A stretch of DNA of 7,135 nucleotides. Source: Rikenellaceae bacterium. Lineage in GTDB: Bacteria > Bacteroidota > Bacteroidia > Bacteroidales > Rikenellaceae. A program made the translations under genes and the position numbers. Below are positions 1 through 6,763 of the stretch, piece after piece (position 1 is the stretch's first letter; each line of letters opens with the position of its first letter). The notes beneath the pieces are model-generated. The model had not been told where the DNA came from and searched no databases. It worked only from the letters and a program-made list of their open reading frames with translations. The DNA lies in contig JAITVB010000071.1 in NCBI GenBank assembly GCA_031286025.1, positions 1-7,135 of the forward strand, given 5' to 3'.

Positions 1-893
1 CAATCGGTGGCGTCGAACGAAAAAGCACGCAGCGGGGCGGCACTCACCGTCACTTCATCTCCTTCCCACTCGACCCTCGCCCCCGCCATTGCGAGCGCCT
101 CCACAATCCGCGCGTCGGCCTGCTGCGAGTCGGCCCGAAGGCCTTTGACGGAGACCGACCGGGTCGTTGCACCGGCCACCAACAGGGTCGACGCGCCGCT
201 CCAGTCGCCCTCTATGTTGTAGGTGGTCGGGGCATAGGATTGTCGCCCCGGGATGAAAAATTGCCGAAAATTTTCGTGACGGATGTCAATGCCGAAAGCC
301 CGGGTGACACCGAGTGTCATTTCGATATAGGGTTTGCTGTTAAGCCGGGCGACATGCAGGATGTTGTCTTGCGCGGCCAACGGGAGGGCCATCAGCAGAC
401 CGGTAAGGAATTGCGACCCGGCCGAGCCGTCGACCTCGACCTCACCGCCGAGCAGCGGGCCGCACACGTCGACCGGAAGAAAGCCGTTGCTGCTTCGTAC
501 CCTGGCGCCCAAATCGCGCAGGGGCTGTTCGATCATCGTAATGGGCCGGGTGAGGATCGAGCCGCGTCCGGTGATCGTCACCGGGCGATCGAGCAAGGCG
601 GCGATGGGCGAAAAAAGCCGGGTCGAGAGGCCCGATTCGCCGATATACAGCGGGCCCGCGGGTGCTTTCAGTCCACCCCGGATGCGGCAGGTGCGTCCAT
701 CGGACTCAATCGTGGCGCCGAGTTTTTCCGCGACATCGAGGGCGGCCGAGGTGTCGTCGCACAACCCCATATTTTGCAGTTTGCTCCATCCCTCGGCCAA
801 CAACGCCGCCGCCACCGCCCGTTGGGCGTAGCTTTTCGAAGCGGGCGCATCGAGCGTACCGCGAATGGCGGAGGGGGTGATCGTTTCTTTCAT
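1..893 (-). CDS. aroA: 3-phosphoshikimate 1-carboxyvinyltransferase (EPSP synthase), C-terminus beyond the window
   Basis: This gene is read on the minus strand from ATG at 893-891, with 297 codons open to the window edge. The family transfers enolpyruvyl from PEP to shikimate-3-phosphate, the sixth step of the shikimate pathway, in the cytoplasm. The N-terminus shows the substrate-binding APASKSYAQR segment at residues 16-25 (K20, S21, R25 match the conserved Lys, Ser and Arg). GESGLSTRLF follows at 85-94, GRGSILTRPI at 109-118, GSQFLTGLLMALPLA at 159-173 and EGDWSGAS at 228-235. The order and spacing fit the two-domain family. The canonical N-A-G-T of the PEP site is replaced by E-S-G-L-S, which I associate with a divergent Bacteroidetes subgroup. 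The catalytic Asp and the last roughly 115 residues lie outside the window. The gene starts 40 nt after lptB with no visible promoter between, so co-transcription is likely. The family call is firm; the missing C-terminus cannot be assessed. Confidence 0.93.
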   Translation of the reverse strand, partial: MKETITPSAIRGTLDAPASKSYAQRAVAAALLAEGWSKLQNMGLCDDTSAALDVAEKLGATIESDGRTCRIRGGLKAPAGPLYIGESGLSTRLFSPIAALLDRPVTITGRGSILTRPITMIEQPLRDLGARVRSSNGFLPVDVCGPLLGGEVEVDGSAGSQFLTGLLMALPLAAQDNILHVARLNSKPYIEMTLGVTRAFGIDIRHENFRQFFIPGRQSYAPTTYNIEGDWSGASTLLVAGATTRSVSVKGLRADSQQADARIVEALAMAGARVEWEGDEVTVSAAPLRAFSFDATD

Positions 894-933
894 CGCGTCG
901 GAATGTGTCGGGGGGCGGTTTCGCGACAACCGG

Positions 934-1668
934 TTACCTCAATTTGAAATCCTTACCCAGGTAAACGCTGCGTACCATTTCGTCGTTGGCCAAGTCTTCG
1001 GCCGAGCCCGCCTTGAGGATCTTCCCCTCGAAAAGCAGGTAGGTGCGGTCGGTGATGTTGAGCGTCTCGTGGACGTTGTGGTCGGTGATGATCACGCCGA
1101 TATTCTTCTCTTTCAGCGTGCCGACGATGCTCTGGATATCTTCGACGGCGATCGGGTCGACCCCGGCGAAAGGTTCGTCCAAAAGAATAAACCTGGGATT
1201 GATCGCCACCGCGCGGGCAATCTCGGTACGGCGCCGCTCACCCCCCGACAACTGGATACCGAGGCTTTTCCGCACCTTATTGAGACGAAACTCATCGATC
1301 AGGTTTTCGAGGCGTTCGCGTTGGTACTCCTTCGAAAAGTCGGTCATCTGCAACACCGCACGGATGTTGTCCTCGACGCTCAGTTTGCGGAACACCGACG
1401 CCTCCTGGGCCAGGTAGCCCACTCCTTGTTGGGCGCGCTTGTAAACCGGCTCTTTGGTGAGGTTCAGCACCCGGTCGCCGTCCTCAAGGAAGATCTCGCC
1501 CCCGTTGGGTTTGATCAGCCCGACGATCATGTAGAACGAGGTGGTTTTCCCCGCCCCGTTCGGACCAAGAAGCCCCACGATCTCACCCTGTTCGACCTCG
1601 ATCGACACATGGTCGACCACCGTACGGCTTTTGTATCTCTTTACCAAGTCTTTCGTGAATAGCCTCAT
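934..1668 (-). CDS. lptB: LPS export ABC transporter ATP-binding protein LptB
   Basis: LptB is the cytoplasmic ATPase that powers LptFG to extract lipopolysaccharide from the inner membrane and push it along the Lpt bridge. From ATG at 1668 the protein is 244 residues, the usual LptB length. Visible motifs are Walker A GPNGAGKTT (35-43, K41), Q-loop Q88 in GYLAQEASVF, signature LSGGE (140-144), Walker B ILLDEP (161-166) with catalytic E165, and the switch His197 in ITDHNVHE. GYLAQEASVFRKLSVEDN and the GSAEDLANDEMVRSVYLG tail are typical of LptB rather than of other ABC ATPases. The frame is open further upstream to a TTG at 1704, but that codon overlaps a candidate -7 promoter element, and family alignment begins at MRLFTKDLVKRY, so the ATG at 1668 is preferred. 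It is probably the first gene of an lptB-aroA transcript. No lptA, lptC, lptF or lptG is adjacent within the window. Confidence 0.95.
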   Translation of the reverse strand: MRLFTKDLVKRYKSRTVVDHVSIEVEQGEIVGLLGPNGAGKTTSFYMIVGLIKPNGGEIFLEDGDRVLNLTKEPVYKRAQQGVGYLAQEASVFRKLSVEDNIRAVLQMTDFSKEYQRERLENLIDEFRLNKVRKSLGIQLSGGERRRTEIARAVAINPRFILLDEPFAGVDPIAVEDIQSIVGTLKEKNIGVIITDHNVHETLNITDRTYLLFEGKILKAGSAEDLANDEMVRSVYLGKDFKLR

Positions 1669-1691
1669 CGCTTGCCCGGGATTTTTTACAA

Positions 1692-1727
1692 TTATTTTCG
1701 ACAAATTTAGTTTATTTTCGAAAATAA
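1692..1727. promoter_or_regulatory. palindrome plus direct repeat, candidate operator in the lptB/recQ divergent spacer
   Basis: Positions 1712-1727 form a perfect 16-bp palindrome, TTATTTTCGAAAATAA. Its left half recurs as TTATTTTCGA at 1692-1701, exactly 20 bp (about two helical turns) from the copy at 1712-1721. The cluster brackets the candidate lptB -7 element, so a dimeric repressor bound here would block that promoter. No regulator is encoded in the window. A bare AT-rich palindrome could also arise by chance, so the operator role is inferred. Confidence 0.4.
1702..1709 (-). promoter_or_regulatory. candidate -7 element for lptB-aroA
   Basis: The minus strand reads TAAATTTG, an exact match to the Bacteroidetes TAnnTTTG -7 consensus, ending 33 nt before the lptB ATG. 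A start near 1695 would give a leader of about 27 nt. No clear -33 TTTG is seen at the expected distance; that position lies at the edge of the palindrome at 1712-1727. The core match is direct, and its function is inferred. Confidence 0.4.
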
Positions 1728-1772
1728 TGCTATCTTTAAATTAGTGTTTTAATTTTTGCAGAAGAGATGGGT

Positions 1773-1803
1773 TTTGTCTAAGTAACAAATAACCAGTATT
1801 TTG
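1773..1803 (+). promoter_or_regulatory. weak candidate promoter for recQ
   Basis: TTTG at 1773-1776 is followed after 20 bp by TATTTTG at 1797-1803. This resembles the Bacteroidetes -33 TTTG / -7 TAnnTTTG pair but lacks one base in the -7 element. Transcription would start near 1809, leaving only about 15 nt before the recQ ATG. A second imperfect -7-like string, AATTTTTG, lies at 1751-1758. Neither is a full match. Confidence 0.3.
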
Positions 1804-1823
1804 GACGTTTAACAAGATCGGAA

Positions 1824-4016
1824 ATGGCAGACCTGGACAGGATTTCTTTGTTGGAAAAGTTGAAAACGCACTTCGGATTCTCCCAATTCAAGGGGAATCA
1901 GGAGGCGGTGATTCGCAACGTGATGGCCGGCAAGGATACTTTCGTGCTGATGCCGACCGGCGGAGGCAAGTCGCTGTGCTACCAGTTGCCCTCGCTGCTG
2001 ATGGAGGGGACGGCCATCGTCATCTCGCCCCTGATCGCCCTGATGAAGAACCAGGTCGATGCGATGCGCACTTTCAGCATGGAGGACGGGGTGGCTCATT
2101 TTCTGAACTCGTCGCTGAACAAGGCCGCCGTGGCCAAGGTGAAGCAGGACGTTCTCTCCGGGAAAACCAAACTCCTGTATTTTGCGCCGGAATCACTGAC
2201 CAAGGAAGAAAACGTCGCGTTCCTGCAACAGATAACGGTTTCGTTCTATGCGATCGACGAAGCGCACTGTATTTCGGAGTGGGGACACGATTTCCGCCCC
2301 GAGTACCGCCGCATCCGCCCGATCATCAACGACATCGGACAAGCCCCGCTGATTGCCCTGACCGCCACCGCCACACCGAAAGTGCAACTGGATATCCAGA
2401 AAAACCTCGGGATGGCCGACGCGGCGGTCTTCAAGTCGTCGTTCAACCGGCCCAACCTCTATTACGAGGTGCGGTCGAAGGTCAACGCCACCAAGGAGAT
2501 TATCAGGTATATCAAGCAGCACGAGGGAAAATCGGGTATCATCTACTGCCTCAGCCGCAAGAAGGTAGAGGAGTTGGCCGACCTGCTGAAGGTCAACGGC
2601 ATCAAAGCCCTCCCCTACCACGCCGGGATGGACGCCGCCACACGGGCCGAAAACCAGGACAAATTCATCATGGAAGACGTCGAGGTGATCGTCGCCACCA
2701 TCGCTTTCGGTATGGGAATCGACAAACCCGACGTGCGCTATGTGATCCACTACGACATTCCCAAGAGTCTGGAAGGATATTACCAGGAAACGGGCCGCGC
2801 CGGCCGCGACGGCGGCGAAGGACGCTGCATCACCTTTTACAGTTACAAGGACATCCAAAAGCTCGAAAAGTTCATGCAGGGCAAACCCGTCGCCGAACAG
2901 GAGATCGGGAAGTTGCTGCTGATGGAAACGGTGTCCTATGCCGAGTCGTCGGTGTGCCGCCGCAAGTCGTTGTTGCACTATTTCGGCGAGGGATATACCG
3001 AGAACAATTGCTGCAACTGCGACAACTGCCTCAACCCCAAACCCCGGGTCAACAGCCAGGAATACATGGCGCTCCTGCTCGAAACCCTGTGCGAAATCGG
3101 CGACAAGTTCAAGGCCGAATACCTCGTATCGGTACTCGTTGGCAGGAGCAACTCGCTCATCAAGTCATACCGACACCATAAGATCGAAAACTTTGGCGCC
3201 GGGGCCGAAAAAGACGACCGTTTCTGGAACGCCGTCGTACGCCACGGACTGATTTCTGGCTTGATAGACAAGAATATAGAGAATTATGGTCTGCTTTCGA
3301 TCAGCAAGAAGGGCGAAGAATATATCGAAAAGCCTTTCCCGATCATGATCACCCAGGACCACGAGTTCGAAGAGGTCGACGATGAGGAGGGCGGAGCGGC
3401 CCCCAGTAGTAAAGGCGGGGCGGCCGACGAGGAACTTTTCTTGATGCTCAGCGAGTTGCGCAAGAAAATCGCCAAGAAGCACGGCCTGCCGCCTTTCGTG
3501 GTTTTCCAAGACCCGTCACTCGAAGATATGTCGATCCAGTACCCGATCACCCTTGAGGAGATGCAGAACATCACCGGGGTCGGCGCCGGAAAAGCCAGGA
3601 AATTCGGACAGGAATTCATCGGCCTGATCCAAACCTATGTCGAGGAAAAAGATATTATCCGCCCTCAGGATATGGTCGTCAAAAGCGTGATGAACAAGAG
3701 CTCGAACAAAGTCTTCATCATCCAAAGCATCGACCGCAAAATGGAATTCGAAGACATCGCCGACGCCAAAAACCTCACCATCGACGAGTTGCTTACCGAA
3801 ATCGAAGCCATCGTCAATTCCGGCACCAAGCTCAATATCGACTACTTCATCCGCATGGTCGTCGACGAAGAAAAAGTCGATGAAATCTACGAATACTTCA
3901 AAGACGAAGCCAGTACCGACTCCGTCGAAGAAGCACAACACGAACTCGGCGGCGATTTCACCGAGGAAGAAATCCGGATGGTCCGAATCAAATTCATCAG
4001 CGAACAGGGTAACTGA
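1824..4016 (+). CDS. recQ: ATP-dependent DNA helicase RecQ
   Basis: RecQ is a 3'-5' superfamily 2 helicase acting in recombination and stalled-fork repair. The 730-residue protein has motif 0 FGFSQFKGNQ (17-26), Walker A PTGGGKS (44-50, K49), motif Ia around 66-78, DEAH (145-148) followed by the RecQ aromatic-rich loop SEWGHDFRPEY (151-161), TATAT (180-184), motif V ATIAFGMGID (291-300) and motif VI QETGRAGRDG (321-330). The zinc site is C378, C396, C399 and C402. A winged-helix RQC region spans about 405-505, an acidic Gly/Ala/Ser-rich linker 512-537, and an HRDC domain about 535-612, with a helix-hairpin-like ITGVGAGKARKFG. A further ~115-residue C-terminal region (615-730) goes beyond the ~610-residue E. 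coli layout and contains helical, acidic sequence; such tails occur in Bacteroidetes RecQ. It appears monocistronic, divergent from lptB and convergent with metY. All catalytic motifs are intact. Confidence 0.97.
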   Translation: MADLDRISLLEKLKTHFGFSQFKGNQEAVIRNVMAGKDTFVLMPTGGGKSLCYQLPSLLMEGTAIVISPLIALMKNQVDAMRTFSMEDGVAHFLNSSLNKAAVAKVKQDVLSGKTKLLYFAPESLTKEENVAFLQQITVSFYAIDEAHCISEWGHDFRPEYRRIRPIINDIGQAPLIALTATATPKVQLDIQKNLGMADAAVFKSSFNRPNLYYEVRSKVNATKEIIRYIKQHEGKSGIIYCLSRKKVEELADLLKVNGIKALPYHAGMDAATRAENQDKFIMEDVEVIVATIAFGMGIDKPDVRYVIHYDIPKSLEGYYQETGRAGRDGGEGRCITFYSYKDIQKLEKFMQGKPVAEQEIGKLLLMETVSYAESSVCRRKSLLHYFGEGYTENNCCNCDNCLNPKPRVNSQEYMALLLETLCEIGDKFKAEYLVSVLVGRSNSLIKSYRHHKIENFGAGAEKDDRFWNAVVRHGLISGLIDKNIENYGLLSISKKGEEYIEKPFPIMITQDHEFEEVDDEEGGAAPSSKGGAADEELFLMLSELRKKIAKKHGLPPFVVFQDPSLEDMSIQYPITLEEMQNITGVGAGKARKFGQEFIGLIQTYVEEKDIIRPQDMVVKSVMNKSSNKVFIIQSIDRKMEFEDIADAKNLTIDELLTEIEAIVNSGTKLNIDYFIRMVVDEEKVDEIYEYFKDEASTDSVEEAQHELGGDFTEEEIRMVRIKFISEQGN

Positions 4017-4029
4017 CCTCTTCCGGCAA

Positions 4030-4084
4030 GCGGGTCGGCATGGAACTGCGCTTGAGGAAAAAGCGGCAGTTCCATGCGGCCCGC
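4030..4084. terminator. long stem-loop between convergent recQ and metY, probable bidirectional terminator
   Basis: GCATGGAACTGC (4038-4049) and GCAGTTCCATGC (4066-4077) are perfect 12-nt complements. The stem extends inward by four pairs (4050-4053 with 4061-4064, G4065 bulged) to a 7-nt purine loop at 4054-4060. It extends outward by about seven pairs (4030-4036 with 4078-4084, G4037 bulged, one G-T wobble), for roughly 23 pairs in all. It begins 13 nt after the recQ stop and ends 6 nt from the metY stop, so it could end transcripts from both sides. No run of T follows on either strand, so it is not a textbook intrinsic terminator and may instead protect the 3' ends. Confidence 0.6.
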
Positions 4085-4090
4085 ACCGAC

Positions 4091-5380
4091 TTACTTCGTG
4101 GCTGCGTCGAGGGCTTGGGAGATGTCGGAAAGGATGTCTTCGAGGTCTTCGATACCTACGGAGAAGCGGATCAGGTCGGGGGTTACGCCGGCGGCCACCA
4201 ATTGTTCGTCGGAAAGTTGACGGTGGGTGTGGCTGGCGGGGTGTAACACGGAGGTGCGGGCATCGGCCACGTGGGTGACGATGGCGGCGAGTTTCAGCGA
4301 GTCCATGAAACGAATGGAGAGGTCGCGTCCGCCTTTGAGCCCGAAGGTGAGTACGCCACTACCGCCGTTGGGCAGGTACTTTTGGGCCAGGGCATAGTAT
4401 TTGTCGCCGGGCAGGCCGCAGTAATGCACCCAAGCCACACGCGAATCTTTCTGCAAAAATTCGGCGACGGCCTGTGCATTGGTGCAGTGGCACGGCATCC
4501 GCAGATGGAGGGTTTCGAGACCGAGATTGAGCAGGAAGGCATTCTCCGGAGCCTGTATCGAACCCAAATCCCGCATCAGCTGCACGGTAGCTTTTATGTG
4601 ATAGGCCGCGCGGCCGAACGATTTGGTATAGGTCAGACCATGGTAAGAATCATCGGGCGTGGTCAGGCCTGGGAACTTTTCGGCTTGGGCGTCCCAATCG
4701 AAGTTTCCGCTGTCGACCACAACGCCGCCGACACTGGTGGCGTGGCCGTCCATATATTTGGTGGTCGAGTGGATAACGATGTCGGCCCCCCATTCGAACG
4801 GACGGCAGTTGACCGGCGTGGCGAAAGTGTTGTCAACGATCAGCGGCACCCCTTGGCTATGCGCGATACGGGCCATCCGTTCGATGTCGAGCACCGACCC
4901 GGCGGGATTGGCGATCGTTTCGCCGAAGAGCGCTTTCGTATTCGGACGAAAAGCTTTTAGAATTTCTTCATCAGAACTGTCCTGATCGATAAAAGTCACT
5001 TCGATCCCAAGCTTCTTGAGCGTCACCGAGAACAAATTAAACGTGCCGCCATAGATAGCCGAAGCGCTCACCACGTGGTCGCCGGCCGAGCAAATATTAA
5101 AAATCGAGTAGAAAGCGGCCGCCTGCCCCGACGAAGTGAGCATCGCCCCCACCCCGCCTTCGAGCGCGGCGATTTTCGACGCCACGGCGTCGTTGGTCGG
5201 ATTTTGCAGACGGGTGTAGAAATAGCCCGCCTCTTCCAGGTCGAACAGTTTGGCCATCTGCTCACTGGTTTCATATTTGAACGTGGTACTTTGGTAGATC
5301 GGCAGGATGCGGGGTTCACCCTTCTTGGGCCGCCACCCCGCCTGGACACAGAGCGTCCCTGGTTTCGGTTTTTTTTCCAT
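4091..5380 (-). CDS. metY: O-acetylhomoserine aminocarboxypropyltransferase (sulfhydrylase), PLP-dependent
   Basis: This is a Cys/Met-metabolism PLP enzyme of 429 residues. MetY makes homocysteine from O-acetylhomoserine and sulfide, giving direct sulfhydrylation for methionine synthesis in the cytoplasm. Visible features are YFYTR (53-57; Y55 and R57 contact PLP phosphate across the dimer), Y110 in SAIYGGT stacking on the cofactor, D183 in VDNTF, and the Schiff-base K208 in HSTTKYMDGH. R374 lies in DARTS, followed by HPASHTHRQL (380-389), and substrate-binding R405 in IRFSVGIED. The length, the FDW-to-SYHG insertion at about 227-247 and the NPAGSVLDIE segment favour MetY over cystathionine gamma-synthase or methionine gamma-lyase (usually about 380-400 residues), though sequence alone does not fix substrate choice. 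The ATG at 5380 lies 25 nt after obg with no clear promoter between, so it is probably expressed from the obg transcript. No other sulfur gene is nearby. Confidence 0.92.
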   Translation of the reverse strand: MEKKPKPGTLCVQAGWRPKKGEPRILPIYQSTTFKYETSEQMAKLFDLEEAGYFYTRLQNPTNDAVASKIAALEGGVGAMLTSSGQAAAFYSIFNICSAGDHVVSASAIYGGTFNLFSVTLKKLGIEVTFIDQDSSDEEILKAFRPNTKALFGETIANPAGSVLDIERMARIAHSQGVPLIVDNTFATPVNCRPFEWGADIVIHSTTKYMDGHATSVGGVVVDSGNFDWDAQAEKFPGLTTPDDSYHGLTYTKSFGRAAYHIKATVQLMRDLGSIQAPENAFLLNLGLETLHLRMPCHCTNAQAVAEFLQKDSRVAWVHYCGLPGDKYYALAQKYLPNGGSGVLTFGLKGGRDLSIRFMDSLKLAAIVTHVADARTSVLHPASHTHRQLSDEQLVAAGVTPDLIRFSVGIEDLEDILSDISQALDAATK

Positions 5381-5405
5381 GTTATGTGTTGTGTGTGTTT
5401 TGATT

Positions 5406-6401
5406 TTACGACTTTTGGAGGGCTTCCCAGAGCATATCCTTGAGCTGCTCGATGTGGAAACCCGTCACGGACGAGATGAAGACGGCGGGCACGGGCGGCA
5501 TCCCCCCGGCGGCCATCTCGTCCATCAGCCCGGCATCGAGCATGTCCGACTTCGTGACCGCCAGTATGCGTTCCTTGTCTAACAATTCGGGGTTGTAAAG
5601 CTCCAGTTCACGGAGCAGGATGTTGTATTCGGCCACGATGTCCTGCGCATCGGCCGGAATCATAAACAGCAGGATCGAGTTGCGCTCGATGTGGCGCAGG
5701 AAGCGGATGCCGATGCCTTTGCCCAAGTGCGCCCCCTCGATGATGCCGGGGATGTCGGCCATCACAAACGAGCGGTGGTCGCGGCAGGCAACGATGCCCA
5801 GGTTGGGTTCGAGTGTGGTGAAAGCATAATCGGCGACCTTGGGTTTGGCCGCCGAAACGACCGAGAGCAACGTCGATTTGCCCGCATTCGGGAAACCGAC
5901 CAACCCCACGTCGGCCAATACTTTCAGCTCTAAAACGTACCAACCTTCACGCCCCTCTTCTCCGGGTTGCGAATAGCGGGGGGCCTGGTTGGTCGCCGTA
6001 CGGAAATGCCAGTTGCCCAACCCGCCGCGGCCGCCGGACAACACGGTAAATTCTTCGCCGTCGGCCGTCACTTCGCCAATGTATTCGCCCGTCTCGGCAT
6101 CGCGCACGACGGTGCCCAACGGTACCTGAACGATAACGTCCTGACCATCCTTGCCGTGACGCTTGGCGCCGTGGCCATGTTCGCCGTTCCCGGCAAAAAG
6201 ATGACGTTGGTATTTAAGGTGGATCAGTGTCCAATACTGCGAATTACCGCGCAGAATGATACTCCCGCCGCGGCCGCCGTCGCCCCCGTCGGGTCCGCCG
6301 AACTCCACGAACTTCTCGTGCCGGAAATGGCTCGAACCGCCGCCGCCGCCGCCCGACCGCAGAAATACCTTTACGTAATCGACAAAATTGGACCCTGACA
6401 T
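5406..6401 (-). CDS. obg: Obg-family GTPase (ObgE/CgtA)
   Basis: Obg is a conserved GTPase that associates with the large ribosomal subunit and links ribosome assembly to cell state. The 331-residue protein has the glycine-rich Obg fold at about 1-157: RSGGGGGG at 15-22, [12 protein letters not shown] at 35-46, HGKDGQD at 82-88 and GGRGGLGN at 123-130. The GTPase domain follows, with G1 GFPNAGKST (169-177), switch [10 protein letters not shown] (194-202), G3 DIPG (216-219), G4 TKSD (283-286) and G5 SSVTG (310-314). G4 has Thr where most GTPases have Asn. The protein ends right after the G domain, lacking the C-terminal OCT or acidic extension found in many Obg proteins. It starts at ATG 6401, preceded on its own strand by an A-rich stretch rather than a Shine-Dalgarno sequence. 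It probably heads an obg-metY transcript driven from the element at 6493-6500. Confidence 0.96.
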   Translation of the reverse strand: MSGSNFVDYVKVFLRSGGGGGGSSHFRHEKFVEFGGPDGGDGGRGGSIILRGNSQYWTLIHLKYQRHLFAGNGEHGHGAKRHGKDGQDVIVQVPLGTVVRDAETGEYIGEVTADGEEFTVLSGGRGGLGNWHFRTATNQAPRYSQPGEEGREGWYVLELKVLADVGLVGFPNAGKSTLLSVVSAAKPKVADYAFTTLEPNLGIVACRDHRSFVMADIPGIIEGAHLGKGIGIRFLRHIERNSILLFMIPADAQDIVAEYNILLRELELYNPELLDKERILAVTKSDMLDAGLMDEMAAGGMPPVPAVFISSVTGFHIEQLKDMLWEALQKS

Positions 6402-6452
6402 TTTTTTAACTGGTTAAGATGCCCTCGGTACACGGAACCGTCGGCTTCGCTC

Positions 6453-6498
6453 GGACAAAGGCGCCTCCCGGCATTCGGGAGCTTTGCCTGGACAAAGG
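6453..6498. repeat. direct repeat flanking a hairpin in the obg leader
   Basis: GGACAAAGG occurs at 6453-6461 and again at 6490-6498. Between them CTCCCG (6465-6470) and CGGGAG (6476-6481) form a 6-bp stem with a 5-nt loop. After a 4-nt one-sided bulge (6461-6464), CAAAG (6456-6460) pairs with CTTTG (6482-6486). The right-hand repeat overlaps the candidate obg -7 element, so the hairpin would sit at or very near the 5' end of the obg mRNA. The structure is seen directly; a role in mRNA stability or translation is inferred. Confidence 0.5.
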
Positions 6499-6500
6499 TA
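6493..6500 (-). promoter_or_regulatory. candidate -7 element for obg-metY
   Basis: The minus strand reads TACCTTTG, an exact TAnnTTTG match. Transcription would begin around 6487, giving a leader of about 85 nt before the obg ATG. No clear TTTG -33 box is found 19-21 bp upstream. The second CCTTTG copy (6456-6461) is preceded by GC instead of TA and so is not a comparable element. Confidence 0.45.
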
Positions 6501-6678
6501 ACTAAAAATACAGGAAATGAAATACGCCTTTTTACCTAAACTTCCGCCACCTGCTCCTTGGTGTGGCTACACGAATGTACTTTTTTCATCCGTCTTGTTA
6601 AAATCATGCGGCTGTTTTTCTATCCTGCATTTTCCTTCGAAATTTATCTATACTTTTCGTTTTTTGTGTGTGATATAG

Positions 6679-6710
6679 TTGCTACAAATAAAATTATTGC
6701 ATTATCTTTG
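6679..6710 (+). promoter_or_regulatory. Bacteroidetes-type promoter for the TonB-dependent receptor gene
   Basis: TTG at 6679-6681 and TATCTTTG at 6703-6710 are separated by 21 bp and match the Bacteroidetes -33 / -7 (TAnnTTTG) pattern. Transcription would start near 6716, leaving a leader of roughly 48 nt to the ATG at 6764. This is the best promoter match in the window. It also argues against a GTG start at 6710, which lies on the last base of the -7 element. Confidence 0.6.
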
Positions 6711-6763
6711 TGTTACGATTCTTTATAATCGTGTTAGGATATAGGCGTGTTACCAAACTCATA

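Larger units (their letters stand above)
6402..6763. other. divergent intergenic region between obg and the receptor gene
   Basis: This 362-nt spacer holds no gene I can support. The obg-proximal third (6420-6498) is GC-rich and carries a hairpin, a GGACAAAGG direct repeat and a candidate obg promoter. The remainder (about 6499-6763) is AT-rich and contains the receptor-gene promoter. Just upstream of the obg ATG lies the inverted repeat TTAACTGGTTAA (6406-6417). Confidence 0.7.

Noticed and set aside
240..947. Plus-strand ORF of 235 codons opposite aroA
   Set aside because: It is antisense to clear EPSP synthase coding, with low-complexity Arg/Gly-rich sequence and no recognisable domain; long shadows are expected in GC-rich genes.
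865..1662. Plus-strand ORF of 265 codons opposite lptB
   Set aside because: It mirrors lptB codons on the other strand; the minus-strand product carries every ABC motif while this one shows none.
1669..1704. Twelve-residue N-terminal extension of LptB from a TTG start
   Set aside because: The TTG lies within the candidate -7 element, and known LptB proteins begin close to the ATG at 1668.
1976..3181. 401-codon ORF in another plus frame inside recQ
   Set aside because: It is rich in Arg, Gln, Pro and Gly and overlaps intact helicase motifs in the recQ frame; a frame-shift shadow.
4271..4960. 229-codon plus-strand ORF opposite metY
   Set aside because: It is antisense to well-conserved PLP-enzyme coding and has no motif of its own.
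5383..5400. GT-rich run between obg and metY as a phase-variable repeat
   Set aside because: The run is short and interrupted, with no long uniform repeat tract, so slippage is unlikely.
6517..6678. 53-codon plus-strand ORF in the obg/receptor spacer
   Set aside because: It is AT-rich unlike its neighbours, has no recognisable motif, no promoter in front, and runs into the -33 region of the receptor promoter; probably chance.
6710..6763. GTG start for the receptor gene at 6710
   Set aside because: It falls on the last base of a strong -7 element, and the signal peptide fits a start at 6764-6776.
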